From assembly GCA_049511115.1 (NCBI GenBank), contig JBEKYH010000281.1, positions 1-6,884 on the forward strand: a stretch of DNA of 6,884 bases. The letters run 5' to 3'. The position numbers and the translations under genes are program-made. Of this stretch, positions 1-5,240 are shown in pieces. The notes under the pieces are model-generated. The model was not told the origin of the DNA. It saw only the letters and a list, made by a program, of their open reading frames with translations, and ran no database searches. How positions within the stretch are numbered: the first letter of the stretch is position 1; each line of letters begins with the position of its first letter. The DNA comes from JBEKYH01 sp049511115. GTDB taxonomy: Bacteria; Planctomycetota; Phycisphaerae; Tepidisphaerales; Tepidisphaeraceae.

Positions 1-2
1 CC

Positions 3-473
3 ACCCCAAAGACCGCCCTCGCCGCCCTCCCCGCCCCTCAGCGTGCCGCACTCGAACTCCTCCTCAACGGCAAATCCATCGCCGAAACGGCCCGCACCGC
101 CGGCGTCTGCCGGGCCACCCTCTACAATTGGCTTCGCACTGATCCGGTCTTTCAAGCCGCCTACAACCAGTGGCACGACGAGTTGGAAAAAAGCTGCCGC
201 TCGCGGCTGATGACCCTGACCGACAAAGCCGCCGACGCCGTCGCCCACGCCGTCGAAGGCGGCGACGCCAAAGTGGCCATGCAATTGCTCAAAGGCATGG
301 GCCTGCTCTCCCCGGCTCCCGCGCGCCTGACCGACCCGGACGAACTGAGGCAGCAAGCCGACTTAGACCGCAAGCGCCGCCACTCCGAGCGCGAAACCGC
401 CTCCATCGAGCTCGATTCCAGCCGCGACGCTGCCAGACTCAGCCAGAAAATGTTCGCCGACAGCCTCAAATGA
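3..473 (+). CDS. Helix-turn-helix protein, phage small-terminase/transposase style, 5' partial
   Basis: The reading frame is open from the window edge to TGA at 471-473, so 156 residues are visible and the true start lies outside. A TTG at 183 could be taken as a start, but it would cut off the clearest domain. Visible residues about 16-46 read as a helix-turn-helix: ALELLLNGKSIAETARTAGV, then a tryptophan-containing recognition helix ending YNWLRTDPVF. This pattern (genome-encoded HTH followed by 'W-L-x-x-D-P-x-F') is typical of phBC6A51-like and small-terminase-like proteins, which are frequent in planctomycetes as free-standing genes. The rest is helical and charged, rich in Arg, Glu and Gln towards the end, with no catalytic motif. 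A DNA-binding role is inferred; the partner and function are unknown. It is followed directly by a short periodic repeat array and is probably unrelated to the next gene. Confidence 0.7.
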   Translation, partial: TPKTALAALPAPQRAALELLLNGKSIAETARTAGVCRATLYNWLRTDPVFQAAYNQWHDELEKSCRSRLMTLTDKAADAVAHAVEGGDAKVAMQLLKGMGLLSPAPARLTDPDELRQQADLDRKRRHSERETASIELDSSRDAARLSQKMFADSLK

Positions 474-480
474 CGATTCG

Positions 481-550
481 CCCTAACCGCCCAAAAGTGT
501 CTAAAAGCGCCTAATACTGTCTAGAAGCGCCCAATAGTGTATAGTCCGCC
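481..550. repeat. Short tandem repeat array with 10/20-bp period
   Basis: The bases 481-540 divide into three imperfect 20-bp copies (481-500, 501-520, 521-540), with a decayed half copy at 541-550. Within them a 10-bp unit is visible at 491, 501, 511, 521 and 531: CCAAAAGTGT, CTAAAAGCGC, CTAATACTGT, CTAGAAGCGC, CCAATAGTGT. The period matches one DNA helical turn. The array lies between the stop of the helix-turn-helix gene and the ribosome-binding site of the next gene. It could be a protein-binding array on one DNA face, or degenerate leftover coding or simple repeat. There are no spacers, so it is not CRISPR. Confidence 0.6.
540..545 (+). promoter_or_regulatory. Possible -10 box for the secreted jelly-roll gene
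   Basis: TATAGT matches five of six bases of the TATAAT consensus and sits 23 bp before the start codon at 569. This would give a very short leader that still contains the GAGGAGG ribosome-binding site at 557-563. No convincing -35 box is present 16-18 bp upstream, where the 10-bp repeats lie, so an activator bound to those repeats would be needed or the call is wrong. Confidence 0.25.
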
Positions 551-568
551 AACAACGAGGAGGCTTCG

Positions 569-1360
569 ATGAACTCTTGGCGGATGGGTTCGCTCGGTTT
601 ACTGGCGGCTTGCGCTATTTGCTTTTCACGTCTTCACTTCACACTGGCACAGGACACCCCCGCCACGCAGCCCGCGGCGGATTCGACACAGCCCAGCGGC
701 GTGCCCCTGTTCACCGAGGATTTCGAATCGGGCGCCATCGACCCGGCCGTCTGGGATCAGCGCGTCATGGGCGCGGCGACCATCGGCGTGCAGCGAGACA
801 CCGTCGCCCACGGCAAATATGCCCTTCATGTGCACTACCCCGCCGGCGGACGCGCCTATGCGTTTATAGTCGCCACGAAATTGCCGGCGGAACTGAAGGA
901 CCATTTATTCGGCCGGGTGAATGTCATGGTGACTCCCGGCACACCGCCGTCGCACACCGTACTGATGCTGGCCGGCACTCCCAACTGGCCGATCGCCGAT
1001 TTTCTGGAGCTCGGCGTGCAAAACAAGAAATTCCAGCCTTCCTACCAGCAGAACGATACGACCACTCCCCGAAAGCGGGCCGAGACCGTCAAGCATGGGG
1101 CCGCCTTCCCGACGGGAAAGTGGTTTTGCCTGGAATTTGAGTTCAACAACAAGCCCGACACCATCACCACCTGGATTGACGGCGAAAAAGCCGATGGCCC
1201 GCTTCCCTTCGCCATGGCCGGCGAAGGAGACACCGGCCTGATCAACGGCTTCGTCAATTTCGCCATCGGCACGCGCGTCTGGGGCACGACCGCGACGGCG
1301 TTCGACGTGTATTACGATGACATCGCCCTGGGAACCAGCCGGCTGGGAATAGTGAAGTAG
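569..1360 (+). CDS. Secreted Cip1-like / concanavalin-A-like jelly-roll protein
   Basis: 263 residues. The start is fixed by a strong GAGGAGG ribosome-binding site at 557-563, five bases ahead of ATG. Residues 1-27 form a Sec signal peptide (MNSWRMG, hydrophobic core to about residue 26, likely cut near LA|QD). A Thr/Gln/Pro linker follows. The mature part (about residues 48-258) begins LFTEDFESG and ends FDVYYDDIALGTSRLG, the usual edge strands of a beta-jelly-roll. The middle has HLFGRVNVMV, SHTVLMLAG, and GKWFCLEFEF followed by a WIDG strand. This order resembles Cip1-like and polysaccharide-lyase-like jelly-roll domains, known for binding and in some cases cleaving polyuronides. The exact activity cannot be read from the sequence. 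It is probably periplasmic or exported and acts on polysaccharide. It converges with the SMP-30-type gene, 17 bp away. Confidence 0.75.
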   Translation: MNSWRMGSLGLLAACAICFSRLHFTLAQDTPATQPAADSTQPSGVPLFTEDFESGAIDPAVWDQRVMGAATIGVQRDTVAHGKYALHVHYPAGGRAYAFIVATKLPAELKDHLFGRVNVMVTPGTPPSHTVLMLAGTPNWPIADFLELGVQNKKFQPSYQQNDTTTPRKRAETVKHGAAFPTGKWFCLEFEFNNKPDTITTWIDGEKADGPLPFAMAGEGDTGLINGFVNFAIGTRVWGTTATAFDVYYDDIALGTSRLGIVK

Positions 1361-1377
1361 AGACCGGGTCCCTGCGT

Positions 1378-2403
1378 TCACTGCGACCCCACGCGGCTGG
1401 TCTTCATCTGCAACTCGTAGATTTCCGTGCGGGCGCAGATAAACAGCAGATGCCCGTCGGGACCGCCGAAGCAGCAGTTGTTGCACATGATGGGAATCGT
1501 CTCGATGAGCTTGCCCGTTTTGTCGGATATCTGCATCGGTCCCCCCGTTGTGTAGATGTTGCCGTCGCTGTCGATGGTCATGCCGTCCGAGCCGATGTTG
1601 TTGAACAGCGTCTTGTTGGTCAGCGAGCCGTCCGCTTTGATGGTATATGAATACGTGTGCCTGCCGCGGATGTCGGAGACGTACAGCGTTTTGCTGTCGG
1701 GCGTGCCGATGATGCCGTTGGGCTGCTGCATGTCGTCAATAACGCGGGTGAGCGTCTTTCGGTCAGGACTCAGGTAATAAACGGCCTGCACGTCCTGGGC
1801 CATGGCGCGCTGCGGATCGGGCCACCAGGTACGGCGATAAAACGGATCGGTGATATACATCCCGCCATTATCGGGGCGAATCCACACATCGTTCGGCCCG
1901 TTCAACAGCTTGCCCTGGTAATCCTTGATGAGGATGGTGTGATGCTTGGTGTGCATGTCGATCGACCAGAGCTGGTCATTTTCGTCGGCGCAGGCGATGA
2001 GATTTCCCTGCCCGTCAAAGCACATTCCATTTGAATAACAGCTTGATTGAAGAAACGTGCTGAGTTGGTGGTCGCGGCTCCATTCCATGATCCGATCGTT
2101 TGGCTGGTCGATGAAGAAGACATTTCCGTACGCATCGCTGCACGAGCCTTCGGTGAAACTGAAACCGTCGGCCCGCTTCATGAGCTTGGCCCCCATCACC
2201 ACCGGACTCCCCGGCAAAGTCTCCGACCAGTCCCAGCTCTGCTCCTGGGTAAACCCGCGCGGGCCGCCTCCCCTGCCGCCGCGCGCCGGCATTGTGGCCG
2301 GCGTCGCGCCGCCCGGCGGCGCCGTCTGGCCGAACGAAACCAACCCGATGGCCACGATGGAAATTCCCACGACAGCAAAGCCCAAGGTGCGGCAACCCGA
2401 CAT
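1378..2403 (-). CDS. Secreted SMP-30/gluconolactonase/LRE-like beta-propeller protein
   Basis: 341 residues. ATG is at 2403-2401 with GGGAG on the - strand at 2415-2411, seven bases upstream. Residues 8-25 are a hydrophobic signal segment, and about 27-50 form a Pro/Gly/Arg-rich linker, so the protein is exported. From about residue 70 on there are propeller repeats of the type 'DGxGNL/YVxD'. Candidate metal ligands typical of the SMP-30 family are present in order: E85 in GFSFTEG, N171 in LNGPNDVW, N229 in QQPNG and D273 in IGSDGMTID. Family members hydrolyse sugar lactones or related esters with a divalent metal; the substrate here is unknown. Eight cysteines (for example C307, C310, C311) could form disulphides outside the cytoplasm. 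Its own promoter has a palindrome in the spacer. It lies downstream of lgt but a likely terminator and promoter separate the two. Confidence 0.85.
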   Translation of the reverse strand: MSGCRTLGFAVVGISIVAIGLVSFGQTAPPGGATPATMPARGGRGGGPRGFTQEQSWDWSETLPGSPVVMGAKLMKRADGFSFTEGSCSDAYGNVFFIDQPNDRIMEWSRDHQLSTFLQSSCYSNGMCFDGQGNLIACADENDQLWSIDMHTKHHTILIKDYQGKLLNGPNDVWIRPDNGGMYITDPFYRRTWWPDPQRAMAQDVQAVYYLSPDRKTLTRVIDDMQQPNGIIGTPDSKTLYVSDIRGRHTYSYTIKADGSLTNKTLFNNIGSDGMTIDSDGNIYTTGGPMQISDKTGKLIETIPIMCNNCCFGGPDGHLLFICARTEIYELQMKTSRVGSQ

Positions 2404-2471
2404 GCGTGATCTCCCGATGAGAAGTGTTCGATCGATCCGAGATAACGGCCCTTCACGACTCGCCGCGATAA

Positions 2472-2499
2472 CTTATCCGCCAACCCGGTTGGCCGTCAA
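2472..2499 (-). promoter_or_regulatory. Sigma-70-type promoter of the SMP-30 gene with operator in the spacer
   Basis: Read on the - strand: -35 TTGACG (2499-2494, five of six to consensus), a 16-bp spacer, and -10 GATAAG (2477-2472, four of six). The spacer is filled by a perfect inverted repeat, GCCAAC-cgg-GTTGGC (2493-2479). A protein bound there would sit between the two boxes. The promoter would give a leader of about 60 bases before the ATG at 2403. Confidence 0.45.
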
Positions 2500-2511
2500 A
2501 ATAAAACCCGC

Positions 2512-2530
2512 AAAAACGATTCGGGAATCG
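2512..2530 (-). terminator. Possible intrinsic terminator of lgt
   Basis: On the - strand, CGATT-CCCG-AATCG forms a short hairpin followed at once by five T (2516-2512), 14 bases after the tandem TGA TAA stop of lgt. The stem has only five strong pairs with a sixth possible, so efficiency is doubtful. The position and the T run make it the best candidate. Confidence 0.4.
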
Positions 2531-2544
2531 CGCCGAAGGTCTTA

Positions 2545-3375
2545 TCACTTCGCCGCGGACACCGGCGCCTTTCGCCATCTCACCGCGAAAGTCACGCCTC
2601 CCACAAGCGCCAGCAGAATGCTCAACAACTGCCCCATCGTCAGCCAGCCAAACGCAATAAACCCAAGCTGCGGGTCCGGCTGGCGAGTGAATTCGACTCC
2701 AAAGCGAAATATCCCATACAGCACCATAAACCACCCGGCGACAACCCCGGGCCGATTCTCCACGCGCCGCCCCAGCAGCCAGACCGCCGCCATCAGGATC
2801 GGCCCTTCCAGGATGGCTTCATAAAGCTGCGACGGATGCCGCGGAAATGATTCCAGCACGAGCGGATTCATCTGGATCGGAAACCTCACCCCCCACGGCA
2901 AATTCGTCGGCCGCCCCACCAACTCGGCATTGATAAAATTGGCAACCCTCCCCAGGCCCAATCCAATCGGCGTCACTTTCGCCAGACAATCCGCCAGATT
3001 CCAGAACGGCGCCTTGGCGAAGTGGCTCCAGATGATCAGCCCGAGGATGACGCCGATAAGTCCGCCGTGAAAACTCATCCCCCCCTTCCAAAGCGCAAAT
3101 GGCTCATACCACGGCGTCGGCTGCCCATTGGGCCTGAAATAAATGAAATACCACCCCAGCCTCCCCCCCGCGATGACGCCAAACGCGAGCCAAGTCACCA
3201 TATCGGATAACTGATCGCGTGTGATATGCAGCTTGCCCGCCTGGATCATCGCGCGCAGAACCGCATAGCCGAGAAAGAACCCCGTGACATAAGCCATCCC
3301 GTACCAGCGGATGGCAATAGGTCCCAGATGAACAATAACCGGATCGATATTTGGAAACGGAATATCTGCCAACAT
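2545..3375 (-). CDS. lgt: Phosphatidylglycerol--prolipoprotein diacylglyceryl transferase
   Basis: 276 residues, the normal length for Lgt. This inner-membrane enzyme moves diacylglycerol from phosphatidylglycerol to the lipobox cysteine of prolipoproteins, the first step of lipoprotein maturation. All signature parts are visible: RWYGMAY at residues 23-29, GGMSFHGGL with H103, the Lgt signature GLGRVANFINAELVGRPT with R143 and N146, HPSQLYEA at 180-187, and Y220-R224-E228 in YGIFRFGVEFTRQPD. The last three have the same spacing as the E. coli Y235/R239/E243 set. About seven hydrophobic helices fit the fold. Two stops in a row (TGA TAA, 2547-2542) end the gene. No clear Shine-Dalgarno precedes ATG at 3375; no better start was found and the N-terminus IPFPNIDPVIVHLGPIAIRW fits the family. 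It is divergent from the toxin-antitoxin operon. Confidence 0.97.
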   Translation of the reverse strand: MLADIPFPNIDPVIVHLGPIAIRWYGMAYVTGFFLGYAVLRAMIQAGKLHITRDQLSDMVTWLAFGVIAGGRLGWYFIYFRPNGQPTPWYEPFALWKGGMSFHGGLIGVILGLIIWSHFAKAPFWNLADCLAKVTPIGLGLGRVANFINAELVGRPTNLPWGVRFPIQMNPLVLESFPRHPSQLYEAILEGPILMAAVWLLGRRVENRPGVVAGWFMVLYGIFRFGVEFTRQPDPQLGFIAFGWLTMGQLLSILLALVGGVTFAVRWRKAPVSAAK

Positions 3376-3422
3376 AATGGTGGCGGGCGTTATAGCGGAT
3401 TTGCCCCGAGTTGGCGCGGGAA

Positions 3423-3431
3423 ATCATACCA
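3423..3431 (-). promoter_or_regulatory. lgt: Possible extended -10 promoter for lgt
   Basis: On the - strand TG-G-TATGAT reads as an extended -10 element (TGnTATAAT, five of six in the hexamer), about 50 bases ahead of the lgt ATG. No -35 match lies 17 bp upstream, which extended -10 promoters can tolerate. It is back to back with the antitoxin promoter on the other strand. Confidence 0.35.
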
Positions 3432-3467
3432 GACGCAGAGACCAACTGCGTTTCGGCATTAAATCAT

Positions 3468-3496
3468 TTGTCTTTGTGACGTGCGTACGATATTAT
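3468..3496 (+). promoter_or_regulatory. Promoter of the toxin-antitoxin operon
   Basis: -35 TTGTCT (3468-3473, four of six), an exact 17-bp spacer, then -10 TATTAT (3491-3496, five of six). Transcription would start near 3503 and give a leader of about 34 bases with AAAGGAG before the antitoxin ATG. Because the -10 box itself overlaps the ATG at 3495, translation cannot normally start there, which supports 3537 as the start of the antitoxin. Confidence 0.6.
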
Positions 3497-3511
3497 GACG
3501 ATGTACGTACA
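3479..3511. promoter_or_regulatory. Two operator-like sites around the antitoxin -10 box
   Basis: ACGTGCGTAC (3479-3488) and ATGTACGTAC (3501-3510) agree at eight of ten bases and start 22 bp apart, about two helical turns. The right copy lies in a perfect palindrome TGTACGTACA (3502-3511); the left contains the palindrome CGTACG (3484-3489). They flank the -10 box, one in the spacer and one at the expected start point. The AbrB-type antitoxin, alone or with toxin, is the likely ligand, giving autorepression (inference from how such operons normally work). Confidence 0.5.
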
Positions 3512-3536
3512 GCATTTACGCGAAAAAGGAGCCGCG

Positions 3537-3770
3537 ATGAAGATCAAACACCTGACCAAACAAGGCAATTCCCTGGCGATCATCATCGACAAGCCCATCC
3601 TTGACATGGCGGACATCAATGAACAGACTCCGCTCAAATTGAGCCTCGACGGCCGCAAGATCACCCTGGAGCCGATCAGCGAAGAGGAGATTGAGAAGCG
3701 ATTCCTCAAGGCAGCGGATGAGGTCGAGCGGGAGTATGGCCGGGCATTCAAGCGATTGGCCGAGAAATAG
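3537..3770 (+). CDS. AbrB/MazE (SpoVT-AbrB) family antitoxin
   Basis: 77 residues. ATG at 3537 is chosen over the in-frame ATG at 3495 because AAAGGAG lies at 3525-3531 and the promoter -10 box overlaps 3495. Residues 1-46 are a swapped-hairpin DNA-binding domain: MKIKHLTKQGNSLAIIIDKP, then a second strand pair around LSLDGRKITLEPI. Residues 48-77 are a charged helix (SEEEIEKRFLKAADEVEREY, then GRAFKRLAEK), the expected toxin-binding tail. It should bind and silence the Doc-type toxin encoded three bases downstream and repress its own promoter through the two sites at 3479-3511. Doc is classically partnered by Phd, so this is a non-Phd pairing, though AbrB-like partners of Doc toxins are seen elsewhere. 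Confidence 0.85.
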   Translation: MKIKHLTKQGNSLAIIIDKPILDMADINEQTPLKLSLDGRKITLEPISEEEIEKRFLKAADEVEREYGRAFKRLAEK

Positions 3771-3773
3771 ACC

Positions 3774-4178
3774 GTGACGACGAAAGAGCCGATTTTTCTA
3801 ACGCTCAGCCAAGTATTGCGACTGCATAAACGGCAGATTGAGCGCTTCGGTGGAGCTGACGGAATTCGCGACGTCGGCTTAATTGAATCCGCCATTGCGC
3901 AGCCGCGGCAGGGCTTCGGCGGAGAATACGTTCATCAAACTTTGGCGGAGATGGCTGCCGCGTACCTATTTTACCTCGTTAAAAACCATGGCTTCGTCGA
4001 CGGCAACAAGCGCGTCGGCATGGCCGCCTCTTTGGCGTTTTTAAAGATAAACGGCATCGACACAAGTCGAATTATTGAGGACGACATGGAATCGCTTACG
4101 CGCTCTGTGGCGGAGGGCACACGAAGCAAGTCGGCCGCGGCGGAGTTCTTTCGATCCCGCATCAATGGCGACGAATAG
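3774..4178 (+). CDS. doc: Doc/Fic family toxin (death-on-curing)
   Basis: 134 residues, close to the usual Doc length. The active-site motif HGFVDGNKR is at residues 72-80 (H72, D76, N78, K79, R80), followed by VGMAASLAFLKING, matching the Doc version of the Fic motif (H-x-F-x-[D/N]-x-N-K-R). A lysine in place of the glycine of AMPylating Fic enzymes is typical of Doc. P1 Doc phosphorylates elongation factor EF-Tu and stops translation; the same role is inferred here. The upstream part, residues 25-55, has FGGADGIRDVGLIESAIAQP, the usual Doc N-terminal signature. The start is GTG, three bases after the antitoxin stop, with no good ribosome-binding site, so translation is probably coupled to the antitoxin. 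The DNA looks more AT-rich than the neighbours, as expected of a transferred module. All motif residues are intact, so it should be active. Confidence 0.92.
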   Translation: MTTKEPIFLTLSQVLRLHKRQIERFGGADGIRDVGLIESAIAQPRQGFGGEYVHQTLAEMAAAYLFYLVKNHGFVDGNKRVGMAASLAFLKINGIDTSRIIEDDMESLTRSVAEGTRSKSAAAEFFRSRINGDE

Positions 4179-4214
4179 GCACGTCGGTAAAGATTTTTGT
4201 AGACTATTCTGCAT

Positions 4215-4234
4215 GGCGTTGACCCGTCGACGCC
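4215..4234 (+). terminator. Hairpin downstream of the toxin gene
   Basis: GGCGTTGAC (4215-4223) and GTCGACGCC (4226-4234) pair along nine positions with one G-U, giving a tight stem 36 bases after the doc stop. No T run follows on either strand, so it is not a classical intrinsic terminator. It may act as a 3' end stabiliser, a factor-dependent terminator or a binding site. Confidence 0.3.
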
Positions 4235-4265
4235 GAACGTAAGGACCGCGGAAGAGGTGCCCCTC

Positions 4266-4406
4266 ATGCACACGACCCACCATCACAAATTCGTTGTGAT
4301 CTTTGTCATCCCACTGATCGCTTTTCTCCCTTTGCCCGGCCTCGCCCAGGCTCTCGCCGATCACGTGCCTGGCGACGCAATTGGCTACATCGGCTGCCCA
4401 GCCTGA
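4266..4406 (+). pseudogene. Truncated start of a secreted protein, DUF3352-like
   Basis: A 46-codon ORF with a good GAGGTG ribosome-binding site at 4253-4258 and ATG at 4266. It encodes a clear signal peptide (MHTTHHHKFVVIFVIPLIAF, then LPLPGLAQA) followed by LADHVPGDAIGYIGCPA and a stop. 'L-A-D-x-V-P-x-D-A-x-x-Y-[IV]-G-W' is the usual beginning of large secreted planctomycete proteins of the DUF3352 kind. Here the expected W is C and the frame stops four residues later. None of the three frames continues recognisably past 4406. The simplest reading is that the rest of the gene was lost, leaving the promoter-proximal end. The alternative is a genuine 46-residue secreted peptide. The family match is from memory of the motif. 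Confidence 0.5.
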
Positions 4407-4443
4407 ATCGGGCTATGGAGACCGCTACGGGTGTAACTCCTCT

Positions 4444-4526
4444 TTGTGGCGACCCCGCTCTCCTACCCCCTCCACCGGTATTTCCGGGGGAGGGTCGGGG
4501 TGGGGGCGTTTTGCAATTCGCCACAA
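4444..4526. repeat. Nested inverted-repeat element (REP/MITE-like)
   Basis: The outer arms TTGTGGCGA (4444-4452) and TCGCCACAA (4518-4526) are a perfect 9-bp inverted repeat. Inside, ACCCCG (4452-4457) pairs with CGGGGT (4496-4501), and CCCTCCACCGG (4468-4478) pairs at ten of eleven positions with CCGGGGGAGGG (4484-4494) around a TATTT loop. The C-rich/G-rich layout resembles intergenic REP-type repeats common in environmental bacteria. No transposase gene and no clear target duplication were seen. It sits directly behind the truncated secreted-protein start. Confidence 0.6.
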
Positions 4527-4568
4527 TCGAGCGCTGCACACGACCGCTCACAAAGTGACAAATTCCCC

Positions 4569-4609
4569 TTGACTTACCGAACTTCGATGTATACTTTATC
4601 GTATAAAGT
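4569..4609 (+). promoter_or_regulatory. Promoter and operator of the membrane protein/HTH_34 operon
   Basis: -35 TTGACT (4569-4574, five of six), a 15-bp spacer, and -10 TATACT (4590-4595, five of six); the spacer is short by about two bases. A 7-bp inverted repeat ACTTTAT-cgt-ATAAAGT (4593-4609) overlaps the end of the -10 box and the start point, a classical repressor position. A near-identical site lies at 5667-5681. The GGGAGG ribosome-binding site follows at 4617-4622. Confidence 0.6.
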
Positions 4610-4628
4610 GTTTTACGGGAGGCTTGCC

Positions 4629-5240
4629 ATGGAACTACACGAAGCCCTCACCCAGATTGGCGACATTCGCCGCCAGATGCGGCGGACGCGCCGGTTTCTC
4701 GGTTACGGCGCCGCCACCACCCTCTGCACCGGCGTTGGAGCCGTCGCCGCCGCCATGTGGCAGGCCCGCTATCTCCCCGATCCGTCGGCCGATCCGAGCC
4801 TGTTTGTGAATCTCTGGATCGCCGTCGCCACCGCCAGCTTCATTTTCGTCGGCACGGAATTAGCCATCCGCTATCGCCGCTCCGAGTCTTCTCTCCAACG
4901 CGAACTCACTATCCTCGCCGTCGAACAATTCCTGCCATCCGTCGCCGTCGGCGGCTTGGTCACCGTGGTCATTTGCCAATATGCCCGACAATCCATCTGG
5001 ATGCTCCCCGGCCTGTGGCAGGTCTTTTTCGGTTCCGGCCTATTCGCGTCGCGCCGTCTGCTGCCCTCGCCGATCATGTTCGTCGGCATCTTTTACGTCG
5101 CGGCCGGCTTGATCAATCTCGCGGCCTCCCATAACGGCGCGAGCTTTTCCCCCTGGTCAATGGCCGTCCCTTTCGGCATCGGCCAGGCCGCGACCGCTCT
5201 GGTCCTCTCCCGAAAGGCGGCGCCCGATGACGCCGAATAA
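4629..5240 (+). CDS. Six-helix membrane protein paired with a winged-helix regulator
   Basis: 203 residues. The start is set by GGGAGG at 4617-4622, six bases before ATG; a longer in-frame opening from 4446 runs through the inverted-repeat element and the promoter and is rejected. The N-terminus MELHEALTQIGDIRRQMRRT is a basic amphipathic segment facing the cytoplasm. Hydrophobic helices follow at about 24-44, 58-80, 100-117, 124-141, 148-166 and 174-193. There is no catalytic or transport signature. Proteins starting 'M-x-L-x-E-A-L-x-Q-I-x-x-I-R' and encoded just ahead of an HTH_34 regulator recur in planctomycetes and acidobacteria as a conserved pair of unknown role. The gene overlaps the regulator by 14 bases, so the two are translated together. 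A function in sensing or modulating the regulator is possible but not shown. Confidence 0.8.
   Translation: MELHEALTQIGDIRRQMRRTRRFLGYGAATTLCTGVGAVAAAMWQARYLPDPSADPSLFVNLWIAVATASFIFVGTELAIRYRRSESSLQRELTILAVEQFLPSVAVGGLVTVVICQYARQSIWMLPGLWQVFFGSGLFASRRLLPSPIMFVGIFYVAAGLINLAASHNGASFSPWSMAVPFGIGQAATALVLSRKAAPDDAE

Larger units (their letters stand above)
4179..4628. other. 450-bp gap without an intact full-length gene
   Basis: This stretch between doc and the membrane-protein gene holds, in order, a hairpin (4215-4234), the truncated secreted-protein start (4266-4406), the nested inverted-repeat element (4444-4526) and the promoter/operator of the next operon (4569-4609). No tRNA, small RNA or other coding region could be supported. 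The pieces look like the debris of a deletion or insertion next to a transferable toxin-antitoxin module. Confidence 0.6.

Noticed and set aside
183..473. TTG at 183 as the true start of the first gene
   Set aside because: The same frame is open to the window edge and the helix-turn-helix lies upstream of 183.
481..550. CRISPR array
   Set aside because: Units are contiguous and imperfect, with no spacers and no cas genes in the window.
1366..1389. GGGTC/GACCC inverted repeat between the convergent genes as a two-way terminator
   Set aside because: Only five pairs with a 14-base loop, no T run on either strand, and it reaches into the SMP-30 coding end.
905..1486. - strand open frame opposite the jelly-roll gene
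   Set aside because: It is the shadow of a gene with signal peptide, strong ribosome-binding site and recognisable fold.
2057..2824. Long + strand open frame across the SMP-30 start and lgt end
   Set aside because: It lies antisense to two clear genes and their intergenic promoter; composition is typical of a high-GC shadow frame.
3495..3536. Earlier ATG for the antitoxin
   Set aside because: It overlaps the -10 box and lacks a ribosome-binding site, while AAAGGAG precedes 3537.
4446..4628. Upstream in-frame extension of the membrane protein
   Set aside because: It reads through the inverted-repeat element and the TTGACT/TATACT promoter; GGGAGG at 4617-4622 points to ATG 4629.
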